NCBI RefSeq assembly: GCF_029892685.1
Contig: NZ_JARXVD010000014.1
Coordinates: 1-64,000, forward strand
DNA: 64,000 bases
From: Mycobacterium sp. OTB74
GTDB taxonomy: Bacteria > Actinomycetota > Actinomycetes > Mycobacteriales > Mycobacteriaceae
Reading direction: 5' to 3'
In this document: positions 54,805 to 62,113 of the stretch, piece after piece
Layout of the letters: each line of letters opens with the position of its first letter
Position numbering within the stretch: position 1 is the stretch's first letter
The notes under the pieces: generated by a model
Database searches by the model: none
The model's input: only the letters and a program-made list of their open reading frames with translations
What the model was told of the DNA's origin: nothing
Position numbers and translations under genes: made by a program

Positions 54805-56226
54805 TCACCACACCCGCATGCTACTGGTCAATCTCGTTGCCGGACTGTTTGTTTCGTCGTCTTCGTTTTCGGGTGGGTACAGGCTCGGGTGGTGGTACTG
54901 ATTCGTGCGGGGTTGGCCTACGTCGAGTAGTGGTGGTGGGGTCCAGTGGGGGCGGCCGTCGGGGCCGATGGTGGTGGTCCAGCCGTGGGGTTGGTCGGCG
55001 AGGCGGTTGTCGGGGCCGCAGGCCAGGGTGAGGTTGGTGATGTCGGTGGGGCCGCCGTCTTTCCAGGTGCAGACGGCGTGGTGGGCTTGGGTGCGGGAGG
55101 CCGGTTGGGTGCAGTTGGGGCGGGTGCAGCCGCGGTCGCGGGCGAAGAGCATCAGGTGTTGCCCTGGTGAGGCCACTCTGCGGGTGCGGGCGAGGTAGAG
55201 CGGGATGGTGGTGTGTTTGTCGAACACCGCGAGGTAGCAGTAGGACCGTGATGCCATCCGGATCAGCTCGCCCATCGGCAGGGTGGTGCCGGTGTGGGTG
55301 AGGGCCAGGCCCGCACCGGCTTGGAGTTCCTGCAGGGTGGTGGTGACCACGACGGAGACGGGGATGCCGTTGTGCTCGCCTAACTCCCCGGACGTTAAGG
55401 CGCGGCGGGCCAGGGTAGCCAGGGCGTCGTGGGTGCGTTGGGCGGCGGTGCGGGTGTCGGACTGAATCTGGTCGGCCGAAGCGGTGCCGGTGGTGCAGGG
55501 TGTGGGGTCGTTGGGGTTGGCCATGCCGGGGGCCGCTAACTTCTCGAGTACTGCGTCGAGTAGGGCGCGGCATGGTGGGTCGAGCCAGCCTTCGATGCGG
55601 GACATCCCGTCGGGTTGTTGTTTGCCGATGGTGACGCCGCGGCGGCGGGCGCGTTCACGGTCGTCGGGTTCGGGGCCGTCCTGGTCGAGGCGGTAGCGCA
55701 GTTGGTTGGCGGCTTGGCGGAGTTCTTCGGGGGTTTGATGCCGGGCCCCGGCGATCAGGGTCTGTTCGCACTGGGCGATGGTGGTGGGGTCGACCCAGTT
55801 GGGCAGGTTGGTGAGGAAGTGACCGATCGCTTTGACGTGGTCGGTGTTGATCTCGCCATCGGCCTGCGCCGCGGCCGCGTGCTCCCATAGCGGCGGCAGT
55901 GGCTCGCCGGTCAGCCCTATCCGTGGGCCGAGGTGTTCGGCGTCGCGGACCCGGCGTCGGGCCTCCTCGCGGCTGATCCGTAGTCGGATGGTCAGGACGT
56001 CGGCCCAGTTTTTGGCGCCGATCGCTGTCGGGGTGGTTCGGGCCTGCAGCGCGGCCAGCAGGGAGTGGTCGACCACCGCGCCGGCGCAGGACACCTTCTC
56101 GCGGCGGGACTGCAATTCCAGCAGGTCGGGCACGGAGAGCCCGGTGTAGTCGAAGGCGGCGAGCCGGGCGTGCAGGGTTTCGAGTTCGGCGTAGGCCTCC
56201 TCGATCGCGGCCCGGTCGATGGTCAT
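54805..56226 (-). CDS. 13E12-repeat (DUF222) protein with HNH nuclease motif
   Basis: The product is 473 residues. The N-terminal DUF222 domain (about 25-330) is followed by an HNH-type region, 'RDRGCTRPNCTQPASRTQAH', then 'HHAVCTWKDGGPTDITNLTL' with 'CGPDNRL'. 13E12 proteins are multi-copy in mycobacteria and are thought to be mobile or selfish genes. The C-terminal tail is Pro/Asn-rich and low complexity. It may insert between the porter gene and hisE. Confidence 0.88.
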   Translation of the reverse strand: MTIDRAAIEEAYAELETLHARLAAFDYTGLSVPDLLELQSRREKVSCAGAVVDHSLLAALQARTTPTAIGAKNWADVLTIRLRISREEARRRVRDAEHLGPRIGLTGEPLPPLWEHAAAAQADGEINTDHVKAIGHFLTNLPNWVDPTTIAQCEQTLIAGARHQTPEELRQAANQLRYRLDQDGPEPDDRERARRRGVTIGKQQPDGMSRIEGWLDPPCRALLDAVLEKLAAPGMANPNDPTPCTTGTASADQIQSDTRTAAQRTHDALATLARRALTSGELGEHNGIPVSVVVTTTLQELQAGAGLALTHTGTTLPMGELIRMASRSYCYLAVFDKHTTIPLYLARTRRVASPGQHLMLFARDRGCTRPNCTQPASRTQAHHAVCTWKDGGPTDITNLTLACGPDNRLADQPHGWTTTIGPDGRPHWTPPPLLDVGQPRTNQYHHPSLYPPENEDDETNSPATRLTSSMRVW

Positions 56227-56398
56227 AATCGAACACTAGTTCGAACCACCGACAAGAATCGGCACTGGATGTGACGCCAGTTACCTACCGTGACCAGCGC
56301 AAACAAAGTGACCAAAGTTTTTCGCGCCAAGACGCGGTGGCGTGCTGACAGTGGCTGATTGGCGTCGTCGACACGCCTGCGAAACCGGTTTGCACAGC

Positions 56399-56680
56399 AT
56401 GAAACAATTCAAGCCCGTGAAGACCTTCGACGCGCTGTTCGCTGAGTTGAGCGAGAAAGCGCAGACCCGCCCGGCCGGCAGTGGCACCGTCGCAGCCCTG
56501 GACGCAGGGGTCCATCATCTGGGCAAGAAGATCATCGAAGAAGCCGGTGAAGTGTGGATCGCCGCCGAGCACGAGAGCGATGACGAACTGGCCGGCGAGA
56601 TCAGCCAGCTGCTGTACTGGACCCAGGTGTTGATGATCAAGCGCGGTCTCACCCTCGACGACGTGTACGGCAAGCTGTGA
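56399..56680 (+). CDS. hisE: Phosphoribosyl-ATP pyrophosphohydrolase
   Basis: The product is 93 residues, the M. tuberculosis HisE length. 'LGKKIIEEAGEVWIAAEHES' holds the E-E-x2-E and following acidic residues that bind magnesium. It performs the second step of histidine synthesis. ATG 56399 matches the family N-terminus (MKQFKPVKTFDALF). It precedes hisG directly, the reverse of pathway order. Confidence 0.95.
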   Translation: MKQFKPVKTFDALFAELSEKAQTRPAGSGTVAALDAGVHHLGKKIIEEAGEVWIAAEHESDDELAGEISQLLYWTQVLMIKRGLTLDDVYGKL

Positions 56681-56715
56681 ACACGTTGACGAGCGGGATG
56701 AATGAGACGAACGGA

Positions 56716-57561
56716 ATGTTGCGCGTTGCCGTCCCCAACAAGGGTGCGCTGAGCGAGTCGGCTGCGCACATCCTGTCCGAGGCCGGCTATCGCCGTCGGA
56801 CTGACCCCAAAGACCTGACGGTTGTCGACCCGGCCAACAAGGTCGAGTTCTTCTTCCTGCGGCCCAAGGACATTGCCATCTACGTCGGCTCCGGGCAGCT
56901 CGATTTCGGCATCACCGGGCGTGATCTGGCGGCCGAGTCGATGGCGCCGGTGCAGGAGCGGCTGGCGCTTGGTTTCGGTTCATCGACCTTCCGGTACGCC
57001 GCACCCGCCGGGCGGGACTGGACGGTCGCCGACCTCGCCGGCAAGCGGGTCGCCAGCGCCTATCCCAACCTGGTTCGGAAGGACCTGGCGGACAAGGGAA
57101 TCGAAGCCACGGTGATCCGGCTGGACGGGGCGGTGGAAATCTCGATCCAGCTCGGGGTGGCGGACGCGATCGCCGATGTGGTCGGCTCTGGTCGGACCCT
57201 GGCACTGCACGATTTGGTGGCCTTCGGCGAATCGCTGTGTGACTCGGAGGCGGTGCTGATCGAACGCGTGGACGTCGAGCCGTCGGCCGCCCGCGATCAG
57301 CTCGCCGCCCGAGTGCAGGGCGTGGTGTTCGGGCAGCAGTACCTGATGCTCGACTATGACTGCCCGCGAAGCGCTTTGGAGCGTGCGACCGCGATCACGC
57401 CGGGGCTCGAGTCGCCGACCATCGCCCCACTGGCTGACCCGGATTGGGTGGCGGTAAGGGCATTGGTGCCACGCCGTCAGGTCAACGCCATCATGGATGA
57501 GCTTGCGACCATTGGGGCGAAGGCGATCCTGGCGTCCGATATTCGGTTCTGCCGCTTCTGA
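56716..57561 (+). CDS. hisG: ATP phosphoribosyltransferase (long form)
   Basis: The product is 281 residues from MLRVAVPNKG. 'GSGQLDFGITGRDL' and 'DAIADVVGSGRTL' (PRPP loop) form the catalytic domain. The C-terminal ACT-like regulatory domain ('LESPTIAPLADPDWVAVRA', 'GAKAILASDIRFCRF') binds histidine, so the enzyme should be feedback-inhibited. ATG 56716 fits homologues; GTG 56677, which overlaps the hisE stop, and ATG 56698 are alternatives. Confidence 0.95.
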   Translation: MLRVAVPNKGALSESAAHILSEAGYRRRTDPKDLTVVDPANKVEFFFLRPKDIAIYVGSGQLDFGITGRDLAAESMAPVQERLALGFGSSTFRYAAPAGRDWTVADLAGKRVASAYPNLVRKDLADKGIEATVIRLDGAVEISIQLGVADAIADVVGSGRTLALHDLVAFGESLCDSEAVLIERVDVEPSAARDQLAARVQGVVFGQQYLMLDYDCPRSALERATAITPGLESPTIAPLADPDWVAVRALVPRRQVNAIMDELATIGAKAILASDIRFCRF

Positions 57562-57624
57562 ACCCGACCGGTGCTAGCGTCTGCTGAGGTTGTCCCTTGG
57601 CTCACCGCCGATTCGGAGGTCGAT

Positions 57625-58107
57625 GTGACGCACGCACTGGTAATGCTTTTGGCTCTACTGATCGGCGTGGTAGCCGGTCTTCGGGCGCTGACGCCCCCGG
57701 CAGTTGTGGCGTGGGGCGCCAAGCTCGGTTGGCTGCCGGTGGCCGGCACCTGGGCTTCCTGGGTGGCCCATCCGATCACGGTCACCGTGCTGACGATTCT
57801 GCTGCTGGTGGAGCTGGTCACCGATCAGCTGCCCTCGACGCCGGCCCGGACGGTCCCGCCGCAGTTCGTGGTGCGGATCCTCACCGGTGCCTTTGCCGGT
57901 GCGGTGATCGGTGCCGGTTGGCATCACACCTTCACCGCCACCGGATGCGGCATGATCGGTGCGGTGATCGGCACCATGGCCGGCTACAACGCCCGCCGGG
58001 CCCTCGTCGAACGCAACGGCGGTAAGGATCGCCCGGTTGCCATCGTCGAGGACGCCATTGCGGTGCTCGGTGGGTTCGGCGTGGCCGCACTGGCAACTCT
58101 TCTGTAA
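57625..58107 (+). CDS. DUF4126 membrane protein (Rv2120c-like)
   Basis: The product is 160 residues with four or five membrane helices; the Gly-rich 'GAVIGAGWHHTFTATGCGMI' region is typical of DUF4126. GTG 57625 follows GGAGG; the open frame starts further upstream at 57571. Its position after hisG matches M. tuberculosis Rv2120c. Transport or channel function is unknown. Confidence 0.8.
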   Translation: MTHALVMLLALLIGVVAGLRALTPPAVVAWGAKLGWLPVAGTWASWVAHPITVTVLTILLLVELVTDQLPSTPARTVPPQFVVRILTGAFAGAVIGAGWHHTFTATGCGMIGAVIGTMAGYNARRALVERNGGKDRPVAIVEDAIAVLGGFGVAALATLL

Positions 58108-59499
58108 ATGGGCACTGCCACAACGGCATTCGACGCCATTGTCGTCGGAGCGGGGCAGGCTGGGCCGCCGCTGGCCGGTCGATTGACCGAGGCCGGTAAC
58201 ACCGTCGCGGTGGTGGAACGCAAACTGGTGGGCGGCACCTGCGTCAACTATGGCTGCATCCCCACCAAGACCCTGGTGGCCAGCGCCCACGCCGCGCACC
58301 TGGCCCGCCGCAGCGCCGAATTCGGCATCGGTACAGGGCAGATCACGGTCGATATGGCCAGGGTCAAGGATCGCAAAGACGGCATCGTCACCGCCGACCG
58401 CACGGGCGTTGAGGGCTGGCTGGAGACCATGGACGGCTGCACGCTACTGCGCGGGCACGCCCGGTTCACCGACCCGCATACCTTGGCGGTTGGCGACCAG
58501 ACCATCACTGCCGAGCGGATCTTCCTCAACGTCGGTGGCAGGGCCTCGGTGCCTGACATCCCGGGCCTGGCCGACGTCGACTATCTGACCAATGTCGGTA
58601 TTCTCGAACTCGACACGGTACCAACGCATCTCGTGATCATTGGCGGTAGCTATATCGGCCTCGAGTTCGCGCAGATGTACCGGCGGTTCGGTGCCGAGGT
58701 CACCGTGATTGAGCGCGGCCCGCGATTGGCCTCCCGCGAGGACGACGATGTGTGTGTTGCCATCAAGGACATCCTGGAGCGCGAGGGCATCACAATCCAC
58801 TTGGGCGCCAGCGACATTCGTGTCGAGCGCGAAGGTGACGGGGTGGCGGTGACCACCCGTCCCGGTGGCCCGGTGGTCACCGGCTCGCATCTGCTGGTCG
58901 CGGTGGGACGGGTGCCCAACACCGATGAGCTGGGTTTGGATGTCGCCGGAGTAGCAACCGACGCAAGGGGTTTCATCACCGTGGATGACCAATTGCGCAC
59001 CAACATCGAGCACATCTGGGCAATGGGTGACTGTAACGGCAGGGGAGCGTTCACCCACACTTCGTACAACGACTTCGAGATCGTGGCGGCCAATCTGCTC
59101 GATGGCGAACCTCGCCGGGTCAGCGATCGGATCCCCACCTATGCGCTCTACATCGACCCGCCGCTGGGCCGGGCCGGGATGACCGAGGCCCAGGTGCGGG
59201 CCTCGGGCCGAAAGGCGTTGGTGGGCAAGCGTCCGATGACACGGGTCGGTAGGGCGGTCGAGAAGGGCGAGACTCAGGGTTTCATGAAGGTACTGGTCGA
59301 CGCTGAATCCGGGCAGATTCTCGGCGCATCCATCCTCGGCGTCGGCGGCGACGAGGTGGTGCACTGCATCCTGGACCTGATGTCCGCTGGAGCGCCGTAC
59401 ACCACCATGACCCACACCGTACACATCCACCCGACCGTGGCGGAGTTGGTGCCGACGATGTTGGAGGGGCTCAGGCCTCTGCAGCAACTGGCCCCGTAA
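58108..59499 (+). CDS. Class I pyridine nucleotide-disulfide oxidoreductase (mercuric reductase-like)
   Basis: The product is 463 residues. 'AIVVGAGQAGPPLAGRL' binds FAD, 'GGTCVNYGCIPTK' holds the redox Cys pair, 'VIIGGSYIGLEFAQMYRRFG' binds NAD(P)H and 'IWAMGDCNGRGAFTH' closes the FAD site. The C-terminal 'HTVHIHPTVAEL' supplies the catalytic His-Glu of the dimer. No N-terminal heavy-metal domain or C-terminal Cys pair of MerA is present, so mercury reduction is doubtful. It starts immediately after the DUF4126 stop. Confidence 0.85.
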   Translation: MGTATTAFDAIVVGAGQAGPPLAGRLTEAGNTVAVVERKLVGGTCVNYGCIPTKTLVASAHAAHLARRSAEFGIGTGQITVDMARVKDRKDGIVTADRTGVEGWLETMDGCTLLRGHARFTDPHTLAVGDQTITAERIFLNVGGRASVPDIPGLADVDYLTNVGILELDTVPTHLVIIGGSYIGLEFAQMYRRFGAEVTVIERGPRLASREDDDVCVAIKDILEREGITIHLGASDIRVEREGDGVAVTTRPGGPVVTGSHLLVAVGRVPNTDELGLDVAGVATDARGFITVDDQLRTNIEHIWAMGDCNGRGAFTHTSYNDFEIVAANLLDGEPRRVSDRIPTYALYIDPPLGRAGMTEAQVRASGRKALVGKRPMTRVGRAVEKGETQGFMKVLVDAESGQILGASILGVGGDEVVHCILDLMSAGAPYTTMTHTVHIHPTVAELVPTMLEGLRPLQQLAP

Positions 59500-60106
59500 T
59501 AGCCTGTACCGCAGCACGTCCGGCGACCAACTGCCGGGTCACGAGGGCGACCCGGCGACCCAGATGTTCGCACGTGGCAAGGTCCGACGGGTGTACATCG
59601 GTGGCATTGGCATCCACGTCGGTGGCTGCTGCAGCGCCGAGCCAGAAGCCCAGTCGGTTCAGGTCGTGCTCACTCGACCCGGAACTGTTCCAGCCGGGCC
59701 CCAGGCCGAGGTTCACCCAATGCATGTGATGCTGAGCGGCGAATACCGTTAGTGAGACAAGTGAATTGAGCTTGTCGCCGCTCTTGGCGCCGGAGTTGGT
59801 GAAGCCCGCGGCGACCTTGTCGCCCCAGGTGCCGAGTTGGCAGCGCCGACCGGTCTGCTCGGCGAAGGCCTGGAAAACCGCCGACACGTTGCCCATGTAG
59901 GTGGCGGTGCCGAAGATGATGGCGTCGGCGCAGTCCAGAGTGGGCCAGTCGTCGTCGGACAACTCCGAAAGTCGGATCATGGCCACCTCGACGTCGGCCG
60001 ACCGGGCGCCCGCCGCAACCGCGTCGGCCAGGACTGCGGTGTGACCGAAGCCGGACTGGTAGGCAACGACGACCGAAGGGGTGCTGTCAAAATCGTTCTG
60101 GGACAT
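59471..60106 (-). CDS. Flavodoxin-like NAD(P)H oxidoreductase (WrbA/NmoA type)
   Basis: The product is 211 residues of the flavodoxin-2 fold. 'VVAYQSGFGHTAVLADAV' (about 10-27) is the FMN phosphate loop and 'AIIFGTATYMGNVSAVFQAF' contacts the ring. ATG 60106 aligns with the fold start. The 3' end overlaps the convergent oxidoreductase gene by 29 bases. It may reduce quinones. Its upstream neighbours (SRPBCC and ArsR genes) suggest one operon. Confidence 0.8.
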   Translation of the reverse strand: MSQNDFDSTPSVVVAYQSGFGHTAVLADAVAAGARSADVEVAMIRLSELSDDDWPTLDCADAIIFGTATYMGNVSAVFQAFAEQTGRRCQLGTWGDKVAAGFTNSGAKSGDKLNSLVSLTVFAAQHHMHWVNLGLGPGWNSSGSSEHDLNRLGFWLGAAAATDVDANATDVHPSDLATCEHLGRRVALVTRQLVAGRAAVQAITGPVAAEA

Positions 60107-60110
60107 GCGC

Positions 60111-60620
60111 TTAGCCGTTCTGAATGGGGCTGCGGCCCGCGATCTGTTCGTAGCGTTCCAACCAGCCGGGCAGCGGTGTGCCGTCCAGCAGTGCTTGCAG
60201 CCGGTCCAGGTAGGCCTGGGTGCCGGGCCGGAAACCGTTGGCGTTGGGGACGCCAAGGCCGCGATGAGTCAGGCGGAGCAGCGTGCCGGAGCCGTCGGCG
60301 ATGAGTTCGTAACGCACCACGCCGGGTTCGACGATCTGTTGGTGCCATTCGTGTTCGAACACCTTTGGCGGGTCCCAGACCAGGATGCGCCCAGTCATCC
60401 GCTTCATCTCCGGCGGCACCGGGGGACCAGAGGCCACGGTCTCGATGGAGCCGCCCGCCCTGGCGTCGATCTGGGTCTTGCCCATCCACTGGTCGCGGTG
60501 TGCCGGTTGGGTGATGGCAGCCCATACCCGCTCCACCGGATGGGCCAGCCTCCGCTCGAAGATCAACGTTGCGCGATCACCGTCGACGACGACTTCGCCT
60601 TGCAGCCCAATCTGATTCAT
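60111..60620 (-). CDS. SRPBCC/AHSA1-family protein
   Basis: The product is 169 residues of the helix-grip START-like fold: 'RRLAHPVERVWAAITQPAHR' at the N-terminus and 'GSGTLLRLTHRGLG' later. AHSA1 proteins next to ArsR regulators are common pairs; the regulator often controls this partner. The start overlaps the regulator stop by four bases. Ligand unknown. Confidence 0.85.
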   Translation of the reverse strand: MNQIGLQGEVVVDGDRATLIFERRLAHPVERVWAAITQPAHRDQWMGKTQIDARAGGSIETVASGPPVPPEMKRMTGRILVWDPPKVFEHEWHQQIVEPGVVRYELIADGSGTLLRLTHRGLGVPNANGFRPGTQAYLDRLQALLDGTPLPGWLERYEQIAGRSPIQNG

Positions 60621-60934
60621 TCATCCTCCTTGAAAGCGCGGTCCAGGTGACGGGTCAGAGCGTCCAGATGATCGGTCCAATAGCGCCGGTACCGCTCGAT
60701 CCAGCGGTCCATCTCGACCAGGCCGTCGGCCCGCAGTGCGTAGATGCGTCGCTGGGCATCGGGGCGCACTTCGACCAGTCCGACCTCGCGCAGCACCCGC
60801 AGATGCCGGGACACGGTGGGCTGGGTCAGGCCGGGCAGTGTGGCCACCAGTTCGCCGGCGGTACGTTCGCCGCCCGCCAGTACGTCGAGCAAGGCGCGGC
60901 GGTTGGGTTCGGCGACGGCTTCGAACACATCCAC
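60617..60934 (-). CDS. ArsR-family transcriptional regulator
   Basis: The product is 105 residues, a winged helix-turn-helix: 'VDVFEAVAEPNRRALLDVL', then 'LTQPTVSRHLRVLREVGLV' as the recognition unit. The metal-binding Cys residues of ArsR/SmtB are absent, so it probably senses something else. GTG 60934 is preferred because ATG 60955 lies inside a perfect palindrome that looks like its operator. It is coupled to the SRPBCC gene. Confidence 0.85.
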   Translation of the reverse strand: MDVFEAVAEPNRRALLDVLAGGERTAGELVATLPGLTQPTVSRHLRVLREVGLVEVRPDAQRRIYALRADGLVEMDRWIERYRRYWTDHLDALTRHLDRAFKEDE

Positions 60935-60952
60935 GCAACTAATATCGCATAT

Positions 60953-60966
60953 CATCTATATAGATG
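60953..60966. promoter_or_regulatory. Perfect 14-bp palindrome, probable ArsR operator
   Basis: CATCTATATAGATG lies just upstream of the regulator's GTG start, in a short AT-rich island. The position and symmetry fit autoregulation by a dimeric winged-helix repressor. Confidence 0.6.
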
Positions 60967-61058
60967 TAAAGGAATATAAGGCGCCGGCCAATGACGCGCC
61001 TGCCAGCAGGCGGAGGAGGTAACCGCATGACGGTGCTACACGCGATCAAGCAATCAGC

Positions 61059-62024
61059 GTGAGCGGAGCGGAATCGGCGGCTGGGTTCGGATGGTTATCG
61101 TCGGTATTGCCTACCGGAGTTGTTCTAGATCCCGACCGTAGTTCGACCAATCATGTCGCCGCCGCGATCGACCAGGCCCTCCGCGCCTATGACGCCGGCG
61201 TACGTCAATTGTGGATAGCCCAGCAGTTCGACCACGACGCGATCTCGCTGGCCGGATATGTAGGCGCCGCGGTGCCAGGCCTTGGCGACGGTACCTTCGT
61301 GGTTCCCATCAACCCACGGCATCCGCTGATCGTCGCCTCCCAAGCCCAGACCGCCCAGGCCGCGACCGGCGGGAACTTCGCTCTCGGTCTGGGCCTGGGC
61401 GCACACGCTCCCGAACAGGTGGCGTTCGGGACCGCCTGGCCCAACACCATCGGCCGATTACGCGAGCACCTGCAGGTGCTGCGGGCGATCCTGGACACCG
61501 GCACCGTTGACTTCCACGGCGAAGAATTCACCGCCGCCCCGCAGTGGCCGGTGACGGTGGCCGGCGGCGCGCCGCTGCCGGTCTACGTCGCGGCCATGGG
61601 GCCCAAGGCATTACGCGTCACAGGGGAACTGGCTGACGGGACTTTGCCGTACCTGGCGGGGCCGCGCACCCTTGAGAGATTCATCGTGCCGACCATCACC
61701 GCGGCCGCCAGCGCGGCCGGCAGACCCGCAGCGAAGGTGATCGCCGCGGTACCCGTGCTGGTGACCGACGACGTCGACGAAGGTCGGGCACGCGCCGCCG
61801 AGGCCCTCGAGTTCTACACGACCATTCCGTCATACGCGCGGGTGATCGCGCGCGAAGGCGTGGACTCCATAATCGACCTCGCTGCAGTCGGCACCGCCGC
61901 CCAAGTGGGCGCACAACTGCGCCGCTATCTCGATGCAGGAGCGACCGATGTCGTGCTCAGTCCACTGGTACGCACAGGCGTGGCTGCGCTGGAACCGATT
62001 TGGGACGTGGCCGCGACGCTGTAA
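61059..62024 (+). CDS. F420-dependent LLM oxidoreductase (TIGR03564-like)
   Basis: The product is 321 residues of the luciferase-like TIM-barrel. 'YDAGVRQLWIAQQFDHDAIS' near residues 49-68, 'TGGNFALGLGLGAHAPEQVA' and 'VYVAAMGPKALRVTGELADG' are F420-type landmarks. It would carry out hydride transfer with F420 on an unknown substrate. GTG 61059 is the frame start. It is divergent from the ArsR gene and may be controlled by the same palindrome region. Confidence 0.85.
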   Translation: MSGAESAAGFGWLSSVLPTGVVLDPDRSSTNHVAAAIDQALRAYDAGVRQLWIAQQFDHDAISLAGYVGAAVPGLGDGTFVVPINPRHPLIVASQAQTAQAATGGNFALGLGLGAHAPEQVAFGTAWPNTIGRLREHLQVLRAILDTGTVDFHGEEFTAAPQWPVTVAGGAPLPVYVAAMGPKALRVTGELADGTLPYLAGPRTLERFIVPTITAAASAAGRPAAKVIAAVPVLVTDDVDEGRARAAEALEFYTTIPSYARVIAREGVDSIIDLAAVGTAAQVGAQLRRYLDAGATDVVLSPLVRTGVAALEPIWDVAATL

Positions 62025-62113
62025 GGACGGCCGATAAGCCCAATTCAGGCGGCGACGATATGTCATCGAAGTTGGGAACCTACAGCCACAGGCATTGCGT
62101 GGTGCTACGGCTG

